Positions 43,402 through 53,941 are shown, numbered from the stretch's first letter. The stretch: 64,000 nt of DNA from Schizochytrium sp. TIO01 (GCA_004764695.1 SMSO01000033.1:387001-451000); one strand, 5' to 3'. Notes: generated by a model from the sequence alone, not told the origin. Translations and numbers: made by a program.

Positions 43402-45144
43402 TTAAATTGATGTCCAGGGAACTTCAGGGTCGTAGGGTAAGCCCTCGCCGTTGAGCATTCGTTGCACGCCTTCAACAGGACCAGAAGACTTTACAGAGAG
43501 TTTGCCCATTTCCTCAGCAGCTCGTTGTTTTTCTAACGCTGTGCGGATTTCGTGCGGGTGATTCATGTTCTGGTGGTGATGCTGCGATTGTGCTTCCATA
43601 TGCGAACCTTGCGAGCGTTGAGCGCCATTTGCTTCTTCGTCAACAGGCTCAGCACGATGTTGCGACAAGTCTTCGAAAATGTTGGCCATAGAGACCTTTG
43701 AAAGGCGTTCTCGAAAGGCGCTAAACATTTGGCGTTGCGCACTCCAAAGAGCTGAGAGCTCTTCCTGGATCTGCTCCACCGTAATTCCTTGCTCCTCAGC
43801 CTCCCCAGCGTCAGGCATAAGTGGAAGATCACTTGAGTCCTCTGTTGTGCCTAAAGGCTGCTTCGTTGCTTGAGACATAACAGGCTCTCCATTCAGTGAT
43901 TCTTGAAGTCTGGTCTGAGCTGATTTGATTGCTCCAACAATCCAATCTTGTGCTAGTGCTAAGGCATTCGGCTCTACAGGTTGTGCAGTTGTTCCAGCCG
44001 GAGCGGCCATCCCACCTGCTGACGCATAAGAAGCAAAGCTGCCGGGTGGTATCCCTTGATGGTCCTGTGGTGGTTGTTGCTGTTGTTGCTGGCGTTGATA
44101 TTGTTGGTATTGTTCATACTGTCTCTGTTGCAGTTCTTGTTGCTGCTGCATCCAAAGCTGTTGTTGCTGCATCTGCTGTTGTTGCAGAAGTTGCTGGCGT
44201 CTTTGATACGCATCCAGGTCCGGGGCATACGATGAGAGAAAGCTCGAAAGAAACCCGAATTTGGGCTCCATTGGTGGCGGCTTGGGAGGTAGAACGCCAA
44301 TATCTTCAAGCCAGGGTGCAACACCAAGAGTTTCTAGTAGTGTACGGTCCACTTGGCCGGAGCGCACCCCTGCCAAGAAAGTGATTGGTCCCACCACGAA
44401 GAACATTCCGGAGAGAAGGGCTGACAGGCTCAAGAGTAGCCTTGCACAGCACCCAAGACGACTTCCAGACCGAGCGTTCTTGCCTTTACTTTTGCGACTT
44501 TTTTCTTCGCGCTTGCTATCTTTACGTTTCGAAGATTTCTTTGCTTTTCGCGAAAACGTCTCGCGCCTTTTCTTGCTCTCAGAGTCAGAACTACTTTCGC
44601 TTGCTTGAGTCGCTAACCGCCTTATCTCGGATGAAGGTGTGACAATCTTTTGCAAAGCCGGTGCAATATCTGCGAGAGGCACCCCTACATTGTGAGAGCT
44701 CTGTGGATCCTCATCACTATTGATAATCTCGTCTTCTCCTAATTCCTTCTCGATTAACTCTTCCTCAGTAGCACCAAGGCCTTCACCTTCTACACAGCGC
44801 TCTCCATGTGCAGTATCTGACTCCTGTGTTGTCTCTTTATGTGCATGCTTCACTTCGGTACGCTTCAAGGTTCTAGTGCTCGGCTCCTTCGTGTCTTGAG
44901 TAATCTCCTCCTCGTCAAGAGTCTCGCCGCTATTTGCGCTGCTCTTTCGTCTCCTCGCCCTCCTGCGCTCTTTCCTGACCTCATTCTCATCACGCCAGAT
45001 TTCCTGCGCTTCCTCAGTCGCACGCATCGTTCGCATTCGATCCAGTTGCAGAATTGATTCATATTTCGCGATGTGCACAGATTTTGCAAACTTGTGTACT
45101 TTCCCTCCAACTTTTGCTTCTGTGCCCCTCCTACACTTAACCAT
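43402..45144 (-). CDS. Glutamine-rich single-pass membrane protein, unknown
   Basis: 580 residues, family uncertain. The N-terminal half is charged (acidic 75-150, then a Lys/Ser/Arg-rich run 185-228 such as KKSSKRKDSKREEKSRK). One membrane segment lies at about 236-259 (LLLSLSALLSGMFFVVGPITF). A polyglutamine/Tyr-Gln stretch follows (about 318-375), then a helical region with VEQIQEELSALWSAQRQMF. The last residues are GVQRMLNGEGLPYDPEVPW. That ending loosely recalls the short I..L...G..LP..P.W motif of some peroxisomal PEX14-like/KPWE proteins. This is only a lead, because the PEX14 N-terminal domain is absent. An in-frame stop four codons upstream supports the start. It is divergent from the DDX3 gene. 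Confidence 0.82.
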   Translation of the reverse strand: MVKCRRGTEAKVGGKVHKFAKSVHIAKYESILQLDRMRTMRATEEAQEIWRDENEVRKERRRARRRKSSANSGETLDEEEITQDTKEPSTRTLKRTEVKHAHKETTQESDTAHGERCVEGEGLGATEEELIEKELGEDEIINSDEDPQSSHNVGVPLADIAPALQKIVTPSSEIRRLATQASESSSDSESKKRRETFSRKAKKSSKRKDSKREEKSRKSKGKNARSGSRLGCCARLLLSLSALLSGMFFVVGPITFLAGVRSGQVDRTLLETLGVAPWLEDIGVLPPKPPPMEPKFGFLSSFLSSYAPDLDAYQRRQQLLQQQQMQQQQLWMQQQQELQQRQYEQYQQYQRQQQQQQPPQDHQGIPPGSFASYASAGGMAAPAGTTAQPVEPNALALAQDWIVGAIKSAQTRLQESLNGEPVMSQATKQPLGTTEDSSDLPLMPDAGEAEEQGITVEQIQEELSALWSAQRQMFSAFRERLSKVSMANIFEDLSQHRAEPVDEEANGAQRSQGSHMEAQSQHHHQNMNHPHEIRTALEKQRAAEEMGKLSVKSSGPVEGVQRMLNGEGLPYDPEVPWTSI

Positions 45145-45917
45145 ACCTGGGCCCTAGTCATCATCGTTTCACTCGCTCGCTCGCCATTCTCTACTTTACC
45201 CAACCCTATAACTCACTTTCCCCCCACCTTACAGTCAAGCTTTCCCAATTCTCTACTATGCCAACCTCCATTTGCCTCTATTCCCCACTTGCCACCGCTA
45301 TACTGTGCTTCTCCCATCCCTATACTCTACTTTCGGGGCGTATAACCTATTGTTTGGAGGACCCCCTTGTTCTAATACGTTCTCCAGGCGTTCTTTTAAT
45401 GGTTCCTCAGCGTTCTCCACCACTGATTACTATGGGCCCATGATCGAGTGGCGCCGAGGCGTCCTCCCTTTATTCTATGCGCGAGGGCCATTCTCTACTG
45501 TAGGGGCTATTCTGCGCTTTCTTCAAGTAGACTATTCTGCTATAGCCTATTGTGGAGATGTGCAGCGCAAGTGGGTTATAGCGCCCTCCTGGCCCTAACG
45601 GTGCGTAGGTGAGTGCTACGCTTGCCCAGCACTCGTGTTGTGAGCTTGTAAAAGTTTTGGCGCAGCTGCGGTCTCCGTTGCTTCGACCCACGGAGCGTGG
45701 TCGGTAATCGATGAGAAGCGTGGATGAGTCGGCACTCTTCTGGCAAGCCGGAGCTGACCATGTGGAGTCACGTGCTGCTCCGCGGGTTCGGGTGGACCTG
45801 CATTTGCTTCTTCTCGTTTCCCGTTGGTTTTCACTTCATGAGCATTGCAACTATGGAGAGGCCTTTGGAGGCGTACTAGCGTTTTCCGTAGCGCACGTAG
45901 CTAGGAGGTAGCTAGTG

Positions 45918-45965
45918 TGAGAGATAGAGAGATATAGAGATATAGAGATACAGTGATACAGTGAG
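45918..45965. repeat. GAGATA/GATACA tract
   Basis: Degenerate hexamer repeat. Confidence 0.8.
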
Positions 45966-46413
45966 TGAAAGGTACATGAATGACACATGAATCGCGATGG
46001 AAACGAAGTCATTCGTAGACTCACGTGGATCAATCGATCAAGAGCGAATGGGGAAACCAGAGAAGCCAAGCCCTGGCCGCGTAGTCCCTCGTCCCAATGC
46101 ACCTAGCTAGGCATGGCAGGCACGAAGGGATGCATGAAAGTATGTATGCATATGTTTGGATGTATGTGTAAGTGGGTGTGTCTGTATGTACTTACTTGTC
46201 AATTAATTCTTTCTCCTCGATTCTTTGGGAATGAAATGAAAAGTTCTGTTTCTCTCTGTGTTTCTTTGGGCTTGCTTCTCCTGTTTCTCCACTTGCATGA
46301 TGCCGTATACTCCACTTGGGCGATGGATGTTTGATAGTAAGAGCGATGTTTGTTTCATTGTGTGGGTGTTTGCTCTACTGTTGGTCTCTTCGATCGTGTG
46401 ATTGTAGTTAATT

Positions 46414-46505
46414 TGTTAGTTAGTTAGTTGGTTAGTTAGTCGATTAGTTAATTAGTTAATTAGTCAATTAGATAGATAGATAGTAAGTTAGTTAGTTAGT
46501 TAGTT
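46414..46505. repeat. TTAG/ATAG tetranucleotide tract
   Basis: Mostly GTTA units with AATTAG and GATA variants. Not a telomere-type TTAGGG array. Confidence 0.85.
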
Positions 46506-47089
46506 TGTTCCTTTGATTGTTGTTTCTTTGATTGTTTTGTTTCTTTCGCTCTTCTGCGCTGCGTGGCGGTTGGCATTCCTTCCCTCGCGAGACTGCGCGG
46601 CGTTGTGGAACGCAAGGTAGCGAGGCGAGCAGATTAACTGCTGGCGACTGTATCGGAGCACGCAGCGGCACCTCGGCCGCGAGCTCTACTCGCGACATCC
46701 TTGATCCGGGTTTCATTTCGTCATCATCGTCCTCCACGGCAGCGACGTCGTTGGAGCCAGAAACAAGCCGATCTAACTTGAGAAAGCTTGCGCTCGCTCT
46801 CGCCGAGACGGTCTTGAGTTAAATCCCCATCCGTGGATCATAAATTGCTGCCCATCAAGCATCGTGCTTGAAGCCCTTTTCTTATCGTCGGAATTGATTT
46901 GATCGAGTTGACAAACTCCGTCAAATTCAGCCCAAGAGCACTTTCTAACCTCAACAACAACAGCTACAAGGGACCAAAACTAAAAGAAACGAATTCTGCG
47001 TTGTAGATTCGTCTCGAATTGCTGATTCTTAGACATTTCACGAGCATTCCTTTTATTTGTGTTTGAGTTATCAAATTTTGCAAGATAAT

Positions 47090-49852
47090 ATGCAAGGTGG
47101 ATCCGATGCGAGTAAGGGAGATGGATTTGCGCCGCTGAAGTTCAAGTCCAAGCGGAAGACTAAGTCCAAGAACTACAATCAGGTCTTGGGCGGTCTTGCT
47201 GCGGCCAGCAAGACCCCGTCCTCCACGACCCCCCCACCTTCCCAAGCCCCGGCCCCCGCTGCAGAGGCTGCCCCCAAGCCCGTTGCAAACAAGATTTTCT
47301 CTCAGCAGCCCAGCACTCTTCACTCTAGCCAGACTTCATCTTTGCTCCAGTCTCAGCAGCAGCAGCCTGAAAAGCAGCAGCAGCCCGAGCCAGTGCAGCA
47401 GCAGCAGCCTGAACCTGCGCAGGTGCAGCAGCCTGAACCTGCTCAGGTGCAGCAGCAGCAGCAACAACAGATTCATCACCAGCAGCAGCAAATGCACCAC
47501 CAGCAGCAGATGGCACAACCTTACTACGGTCATCAGAACATGAGCCACATGCAGTACCCTGGCCAGTACATGGCTCAAGGCATGATGCAGCCGCAGGCCA
47601 TGGGTATGATGCCAGACATGAGCATGCTCGCAGCGCAGCAGGCCCAGATCGCACAGATGCAAATGCAGCTTCAGATGCACCAGCAGCCAATGCAGATGTC
47701 CGCTCCCGACATGTACCAGCAACAGCAGGCCCAAATCGAGGCTCTCCAAGCTCAGATTGAAGCCCTCAAGATGCAGCAGCAGCAGCCGCAACAGCCTCAA
47801 CAACCCCAACAACAGCCTCAACAGCAGGAACCCGTTGCATCGCAGAGAAAGCCTCAACAGCAAAATCAGCAACGCGAGCCTAGACAACCACGTGAACCTC
47901 GCGAGCCCCGCGAGCCTCGCGAACCGAAGGCATTCAAGCCCCGGAAAGGAGGTCCCCAGCTGCCGCCTCCGTCGAACGGCAACACTGACGACAACAACGG
48001 CGATATTCCTGCTCCCGTGCAGCCTCATGCCCCCGGTGGGAGCAGTGCATGGGCAAAGCCCAAGACATGGGTAGCAGAACGCTCGAACGAAGATGACGAA
48101 GACGAGGATCTTGAGGACCTCCCGTACGGTGACCCTGATTCTACAGCGGACAATTTCGTGACCAAGTCCGACAAGCAGGGTTGGATGTACCGCAACAAGG
48201 ACAAGAAGGAGGCCCGCGAACAGATGGAGCGCGAGCTCTTCGGAGAGGAGCGCCACATGAGCGCTGGTCTCGATTTCGACAAGTACGATGATATCCCCGT
48301 GGAATCCTCAGGTCATGGCATTCCAGACCCGCTCGACACCTTCCTCGACGCCAACTTCTGCAAACCTTTGCTGGACAACATCCAGCGAGCAAAGTACACG
48401 CGCCCTACTCCCATCCAGAAGCACGCAATCCCAATGGCTATGAGTGGTCGCGATGTCATGGCATGTGCCCAAACAGGATCCGGAAAAACTGCTGCATTTC
48501 TGTTTCCCATTATCCATGGAATTATCTCTGAAAATCTTGGCTCGGGAGGCGGAAACAACGGTGGCCGTGGAGGCCGTGGAGGCCGTGGAGGTGCCAATAA
48601 CTCAGGCGGAAACGGAGCTTTCGGAGGTGGAAGATCGTATGGAAGAAGGCAAGCAATGCCGGCAGCCCTTGTTTTGGCACCCACCAGAGAACTTGCATCT
48701 CAAATTCATGATGAGGCAATGAGGTTCACGTACCAAACATCAGTGAGGTGCATCGTGGCTTACGGAGGAGCTGATATTCGCATGCAGATGGATGAACTTG
48801 CCAGAGGATGTGGAGTGATTGTAGCGACACCTGGACGTCTTGTGGATTTGATCGAACGCGGAAGGGTATCGCTGAGAAGTATTAAGTACCTTGTGCTTGA
48901 TGAGGCTGACCGCATGCTTGACATGGGTTTTGAGCCGCAGATTCGTAAGATCGTGCAGGCATACGACATGCCGCAGGATGATGCGAGCAAGGGTGGAAGG
49001 CAAACGGCCATGTTTTCGGCAACGTTTCCTCGGGATATTCAGCAGCTCGCAGGAGACTTCATGGCTGACTATATCTTCGTGACGGTAGGACGTGTGGGAG
49101 CGACAAACTCGAGCATCGCGCAGAGCTTCGTGTGGGTGGAGGACGCTCGCAAGAAGATCAAGCTTGTGGAGAAACTTCGAGAGGCCAAGGGACTGACGCT
49201 TGTGTTTGTGGAGACCAAGCGCAACGCAGACATGCTTCACATGGACCTGTACCGCAAGGAAGGCATCCCATGCACGTCGATCCACGGAGACAGGTCCCAG
49301 CGTGAGCGAGAGCAGGCACTCTGGGAGTTTACTACCGGGCGTGTGAACGTACTCATTGCCACAGAGGTTGCCGCCAGAGGACTCGATATCCCGAACGTCA
49401 TGCTCGTAATCAACTACGATATGCCCTCTGAAATCGACTCTTACGTGCACCGTATCGGACGTACAGGACGTGCAGGTAACAAGGGTGAGGCAGTCAGCTT
49501 TATCAACGAGAAGAATCTTCACATTGCAGCTGATCTCGTCAGGCAGCTTGAAGAAACCCAACAGGAGGTGCCCAGCTGGCTCAAGGGTCTTGCAAGCCAA
49601 GCAGAGCTTGGAGGTCGCGGAGGCGGAGGCAAGGGCAGAGGCAACAACTTTGGAGGCCGTGACTACCGTAACATTGGAAACTCGAACAGCAGTGGAGGCC
49701 GTGGTGGCAGCCGTGGTGGACGCGGCGGCGGCGGCGGCGGCGGCAATGGAGGCGGTAACGGAGGTGGCGGACGCAGCGGAAGAGGCGGGCGCCGTGGTGG
49801 ACGTGGCGGAGGCAATGCAGGCCAAAGCCAAGGACCCTCTGACTCGTGGTAA
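47090..49852 (+). CDS. DDX3/Ded1-type DEAD-box RNA helicase
   Basis: ATP-dependent RNA helicase that promotes scanning and translation initiation and occurs in RNP granules. 920 residues. The N-terminal 300 residues are low complexity: FAPLKFKSKRK near the start, then Gln/Met/Pro-rich, then an RE/PREPRE run. The core has the Q motif PTPIQKHAIP (about 438), motif I AQTGSGKT (about 459), PTRELA, TPGRL, DEAD (about 602), SAT (about 643), the motif IV-V region with GDRSQREREQAL and ATEVAARGLDIP, and HRIGRTGRAG (about 787). The Ded1/DDX3 signature GHGIPDPLDTFLDANFC precedes the Q motif. A glycine/arginine insert (GGRGGRGGRGG) lies between motifs I and Ia, and an RGG tail ends the protein. The start is the first ATG. 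Confidence 0.96.
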   Translation: MQGGSDASKGDGFAPLKFKSKRKTKSKNYNQVLGGLAAASKTPSSTTPPPSQAPAPAAEAAPKPVANKIFSQQPSTLHSSQTSSLLQSQQQQPEKQQQPEPVQQQQPEPAQVQQPEPAQVQQQQQQQIHHQQQQMHHQQQMAQPYYGHQNMSHMQYPGQYMAQGMMQPQAMGMMPDMSMLAAQQAQIAQMQMQLQMHQQPMQMSAPDMYQQQQAQIEALQAQIEALKMQQQQPQQPQQPQQQPQQQEPVASQRKPQQQNQQREPRQPREPREPREPREPKAFKPRKGGPQLPPPSNGNTDDNNGDIPAPVQPHAPGGSSAWAKPKTWVAERSNEDDEDEDLEDLPYGDPDSTADNFVTKSDKQGWMYRNKDKKEAREQMERELFGEERHMSAGLDFDKYDDIPVESSGHGIPDPLDTFLDANFCKPLLDNIQRAKYTRPTPIQKHAIPMAMSGRDVMACAQTGSGKTAAFLFPIIHGIISENLGSGGGNNGGRGGRGGRGGANNSGGNGAFGGGRSYGRRQAMPAALVLAPTRELASQIHDEAMRFTYQTSVRCIVAYGGADIRMQMDELARGCGVIVATPGRLVDLIERGRVSLRSIKYLVLDEADRMLDMGFEPQIRKIVQAYDMPQDDASKGGRQTAMFSATFPRDIQQLAGDFMADYIFVTVGRVGATNSSIAQSFVWVEDARKKIKLVEKLREAKGLTLVFVETKRNADMLHMDLYRKEGIPCTSIHGDRSQREREQALWEFTTGRVNVLIATEVAARGLDIPNVMLVINYDMPSEIDSYVHRIGRTGRAGNKGEAVSFINEKNLHIAADLVRQLEETQQEVPSWLKGLASQAELGGRGGGGKGRGNNFGGRDYRNIGNSNSSGGRGGSRGGRGGGGGGGNGGGNGGGGRSGRGGRRGGRGGGNAGQSQGPSDSW

Positions 49853-50761
49853 ATGTACTGTGATACTATGGTGTTGCTTTAATGCTTCTGATGGTGAAAG
49901 ACGAGCCCCCTATGCGTCCGTTCGCGCAAAGGTGCCCGTGGCTTGCTAGGTTTAATGCCCGTTGCTTATGTCCCTTTTCTCATACACAATTAACACCCGA
50001 TTACACCTACCTACTCACTTGCTTACTCCTCTTAATTCTCCCCCCTTCTTATTACGCGACATTGATTAGATTTCAAACTTCTAGCCCCGTATCCGACTCC
50101 CTCATTCCTTTCCCGACTATATCAACTATATAGAGAAAACGCGCGAATACGTCATATACAAACACGCAACGCGAATACATAAAATTAGGAAAAGTAAAAA
50201 AACTTCTTCGTCATATATCAACCTACTCCCCGTATATTAATTGGATAGATGTTTGTCACAGTTTTGGAAAACAAGCTGGATCGTTATCTCAACTACAAAC
50301 CAAAAAGGACTCCTAACTGAACAGTTTCCTTTCCCGTGACGCGACCATCAGCTCCTGAAGCTAATAAACATGGGTGCCCAGGTTTCATATTTGTTCTGTA
50401 ACTAGTCTCCATCTTCAGGTCTTGAACCTTGAATTAACCTAAAATGCTAATGCTTATGTTGGAACGGGCCAACTCAAGTACACCTATGAGATTGCATCAA
50501 CTTTTATAGATTAATCATTAATCTGAAATACTGTATTCCGAATTTTGTTGCGAATCTATAACTCTGGGCAAAAAATTGGACAAGAAGAGGGAAGGGGAAC
50601 ATGCAAAGTCCATTGGTATAAGTGTTTTATTAAGAAAAAAAAAAGTCTATGATAAACGTGGTGCAATACTGAGGTTAGATACAAACCCTCCTCACCCTCT
50701 AACAAAGAGGAGTGCGATGTGATAGAGGGCTTGTACTGCTTTTTAGGCATGACAAAATTTT
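49853..50761. other. Convergent 3' flanks
   Basis: Between DDX3 and PAM, both ending here. The right part is A+T-rich. Nothing recognised. Confidence 0.65.
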
Positions 50762-53098
50762 CTACAAAATTGAAAGTCTAGTGACCCGATGTCCCACCAA
50801 CTCAGCCACATAAATGGATGGACGAACTGCATTCAAACCAACATCAATATCATGAGGCCAGTTCAGTTTGCGTCCATTCGTCACAGAAGTCACTTGGTCT
50901 ATGATTTCGTTAGTTTGGGGCTGGCGAATGATAACTGAGTCGGACTCAAGGGTGAACACAACATCTAAGCGCTGTGAGTAGGCAACAGCAGAAACATGTC
51001 CAAGATAAGCCTCCTTTTCAGTCGCGCCAGGGCTACAGAGGCCTGTGGAGTTCCATACCTTTACAAACTCGCCAGTGCGCGTGAAAACCTGCACACGGCA
51101 ATTATCACGGTCTGCAACATAGACCCAGTCCCGAGAAGGGTCAAAAGCAACGCTGTGCACAATTCGAAACTCCCCAATGCCAGAGCCAGTGCCATTTCCC
51201 AGTTCTCGGATGAATTCGCCAGTATCATAATCAAAAACGGCGACCCGTGAGTGGCCATAACCATCTGCCACATAGACCTCTTTACGGTCCTCATCTACAG
51301 CAACATCAGTGGGCGCAGCAAACAAAGAGGAATTTGAGTTGGCCTCTCCAGGCGTGCCAAGAACCATTAAAACCTCTCCGGTACGGGCATCAAGCTTGAA
51401 CACCTGATCTAGTGATGTATCTGTTACCCAAATACTGCCTAGTCCATCACAAGCAATTCCGTGAGGGGTTATAAATAGATTGGCACCAAAATAGCGAGAT
51501 ATGTGCCCGGTTGTACGCTGAAGGACAAAAATTGTATCAGACACAATTGGTGTAGTAGACTCAAAGGAGTTTGTTCGCCTTGCAAGCAAGTATACTGTTC
51601 GTCCGTCTGGCGAGACTGCAGTTCCAGAAACTTCGCCTAATGATTCCACGTCTGGAAGGTCTTCCGTGAGAGATTCAAAGGGATCTTCATTATAACGAGA
51701 AGGAACAAAGTTCTCGAAATCGCCCTTGTAAGAACAAATACCGGGCCCTTTGTTCTTGTTTGGGAAATGGGGATAGTACATGAGGTACTGGTTACACATT
51801 TCCTGATGCTTAGTTAGCGACGGGCCGGGTTTGGTAATCCATGTTGCTTCACTTGTGTCGTAATGGCAATGAAGCTTAAGGATATCTCCTTTGCGTAAGG
51901 CCAGCCCATAATCTGGTAATCGGTGGAAGATTTGAGGATCTTGGACTGTACGGTTAATCACAGTACCAGCATAAATACTATCGCGAAATAGCTCCGTCAC
52001 CCACATCCGGCCTTGTTGGTGACCGTGGTTCCTATATGCATAAACAATTCCATCTTGCTGTACTTCACAATGTGCAGTCACGTCAATGTCCTTTTGACGG
52101 GGCATGAGCTCAAAGTTAGAGTTATGCATCAATGAGACTGCTAGTCCCTGCTCTTTAGGGCAAGATGTTTGGTCAATTTCGCACGAACTCCACGCACTCA
52201 CAGTCTTCGCAGTGACGTCCTTAACCCGCATGCGAATTCCAGCTTTAATCGCCTCGTGGCTGTTTAGAATATCCTCTGGCACCTCGAAATGCACGTTAAG
52301 GTATATGTATGGTGCATCAGTTCCAGGCCCGATGTAAAAACCCGATCCAGGTGTGACTTTAAATTGTCCCAAAGAGTTATCCCCTGCATGAGCCCATGCA
52401 AAGATAACCATAGCGTCGGGGTTCTGCTTATGCCCTACAATAGACCAGAATGGTCCTTGGATTGGTTCGTCTGCGACTGCTACCATGGACTTGTAAATCA
52501 GCATATGGTGCACGTATCGCTCATCTACAAGAGGCGTAAACGCCTCAATAAGTCCAGGGCGGTCGATTTTAAATGGACCAAAAACAACCTCATTTGTGCC
52601 AACTCGAGCATTCTTCAACGGGCTAGACATGATTTCCTTGTAGTACCTTCGCACATCATCGTCAAAGTCATCTTCCTCCAGCTTGGGCACCGGCTGCAAC
52701 TCTGTGCCATCTCCAAAGCTGGGTTTTAAAACCAGAACTAGCAAGGCCACTACTACTGTGAACACGATGGGTCCGCATTTTCGGAAGAGGCTATTCCTCG
52801 GCGCAGTCGGGTTCGCGAGGTCATCCTCGTCGTGCTCTCTAAATTTGTCTTCGACGTCAAAGCTAATGTCGCTGTTTACACTCTGCAGATCCTCGCGGTC
52901 GGTCACAACCACAGATTTGTATCCACCATTCCTTTGCTCCACGGGCTCCGATGTGCCACCGAGTTCGCGCAGCTCAAGAGAGAGATCGTCATCCACGCCG
53001 CTGTCCTCCCATCCGTCCTTAAGGCCGCCAGTCTCGTCGTAGGAGGCGCCACGCACAAGGTGCGAGGGGGCACTCCAGGTGTCCTGGTTGCCCGTCAT
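50762..53098 (-). CDS. Bifunctional peptidyl-glycine alpha-amidating monooxygenase (PHM-PAL)
   Basis: Converts peptides ending in glycine to C-terminal amides: PHM hydroxylates with copper and ascorbate, PAL cleaves off glyoxylate. 778 residues. The N-terminal cytosolic stretch (1-108) is acidic, and one membrane segment lies at about 109-126 (IVFTVVVALLVLVL), giving a type II orientation. PHM (about 150-460) has VHHMLIY (CuA histidines), AWAHAGDN (third CuA His), LHCHYDTSE (CuB His-x-His) and EMCNQYLMYYPHF (CuB Met). PAL (about 490-778) is an NHL-type propeller with TPHGIACD, DGYGHSRVAVF, VHSVAFD and WPHDIDVG, matching zinc/catalytic positions. All expected metal ligands are present. In Chlamydomonas PAM is needed for cilium assembly. 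Confidence 0.95.
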   Translation of the reverse strand: MTGNQDTWSAPSHLVRGASYDETGGLKDGWEDSGVDDDLSLELRELGGTSEPVEQRNGGYKSVVVTDREDLQSVNSDISFDVEDKFREHDEDDLANPTAPRNSLFRKCGPIVFTVVVALLVLVLKPSFGDGTELQPVPKLEEDDFDDDVRRYYKEIMSSPLKNARVGTNEVVFGPFKIDRPGLIEAFTPLVDERYVHHMLIYKSMVAVADEPIQGPFWSIVGHKQNPDAMVIFAWAHAGDNSLGQFKVTPGSGFYIGPGTDAPYIYLNVHFEVPEDILNSHEAIKAGIRMRVKDVTAKTVSAWSSCEIDQTSCPKEQGLAVSLMHNSNFELMPRQKDIDVTAHCEVQQDGIVYAYRNHGHQQGRMWVTELFRDSIYAGTVINRTVQDPQIFHRLPDYGLALRKGDILKLHCHYDTSEATWITKPGPSLTKHQEMCNQYLMYYPHFPNKNKGPGICSYKGDFENFVPSRYNEDPFESLTEDLPDVESLGEVSGTAVSPDGRTVYLLARRTNSFESTTPIVSDTIFVLQRTTGHISRYFGANLFITPHGIACDGLGSIWVTDTSLDQVFKLDARTGEVLMVLGTPGEANSNSSLFAAPTDVAVDEDRKEVYVADGYGHSRVAVFDYDTGEFIRELGNGTGSGIGEFRIVHSVAFDPSRDWVYVADRDNCRVQVFTRTGEFVKVWNSTGLCSPGATEKEAYLGHVSAVAYSQRLDVVFTLESDSVIIRQPQTNEIIDQVTSVTNGRKLNWPHDIDVGLNAVRPSIYVAELVGHRVTRLSIL

Positions 53099-53941
53099 CG
53101 CATGCACAGTGTTGCCGAGCGGTCGGCATCAACGTTGCGTTCGGAGTTTGGGCCTTTGGTGAAATGAACGAAATGAAATGGTAAATCACATCGTTTGATT
53201 TTGTAAAGGAAGAAGTTCTTCACTCAATAAATACTCTATAAACCTCCCACACTATAGACTAAAGTGTAGTCTATAGTTGTTTCTGTCTGTCTATAATCTA
53301 TTTTACCGAAGTAGTAGTTTTAGTTAGTACCTTACAGGTCGAGGGAAAGACCACTAGCAAAATCACTAGGTGCCCTCCTAGGTAGTGGTAAGCAGTAGTA
53401 GTCGGTCTTCGGTCAATGAAGCGAGTTTGGAATAAAGTGGAGCGGTAGGAGTCGCTAAAACTTTGGGTAGGATCTACAATCAACAATCTAGGTGCAATCT
53501 GGATCAAGATCTACTGGCCAAAATTAGTGCAAGAAGCGCCTGGTGTAAAACAAAGATATCCTTGCAGGGCTGAGTGAAGGTTCACTTAAAATAGACTTTT
53601 GATCGTTTTCTGTCAAGTAACAAGAAGTGAGTTCACTGAGTTCGTACAAGAATGAAGGGAGTTTTGATTGGGCGTTTGATGGTAAGAATTATACCCCAGG
53701 CACTTTGACCAGAGGTGGCGTTAATTCTGGTAGTACCTGTGGGCAAGAGCAGAGTATACAGTGTATTGCAGAACAAATGCAAATGATCTTCTTAACAGCT
53801 ATACAATACAATATGAAGCAGATCGTGCAGAAAGAGCCAATTCTCTTTCTTTATAGTATTACATTTGCCTCATGACGGATCTACAGTTTATTGGTCTCGT
53901 CCAAGTTATTATAATTATCTCCTCATTATCAAGTCGCCTAC
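53099..53941. other. Spacer between PAM and polycystin-like gene
   Basis: Upstream of PAM and downstream of the polycystin-like gene, both on the minus strand. It contains the hairpin at 53251-53277. No gene recognised. Confidence 0.65.
53251..53277. repeat. Perfect 11-bp inverted repeat with 5-base loop
   Basis: ACTATAGACTA (53251-53261) and TAGTCTATAGT (53267-53277) are exact reverse complements around AAGTG. It lies about 150 bases upstream of the PAM start codon, so it could be a regulatory or 5' UTR hairpin. Confidence 0.85.

Larger units (their letters stand above)
45145..47089. other. Divergent intergenic, pyrimidine-rich and TTAG repeats
   Basis: Between the membrane-protein gene and DDX3. 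It holds a pyrimidine-rich stretch (45180-45420), a GATA/GAGATATA tract (45918-45965) and a TTAG array (46414-46505). A frame open at about 46532-46822 (+) lacks an ATG; it may be 5' leader of DDX3 or a spliced exon and is not called. Confidence 0.55.

Noticed and set aside
45616-45834. 72-codon minus-strand frame
   Set aside because: No ATG, no family, in a pyrimidine-rich intergenic region.
46414-46505. TTAG array as possible telomeric repeat
   Set aside because: The units are GTTA/AATTAG/GATA, not TTAGGG, and the array is internal between genes.
48740-49831. 363-codon minus-strand frame opposite DDX3, plus a second at 47336-48256
   Set aside because: Antisense shadow of the helicase; Ala/Ser and Leu/His-rich artefacts of Gly/Arg and CAG codons.
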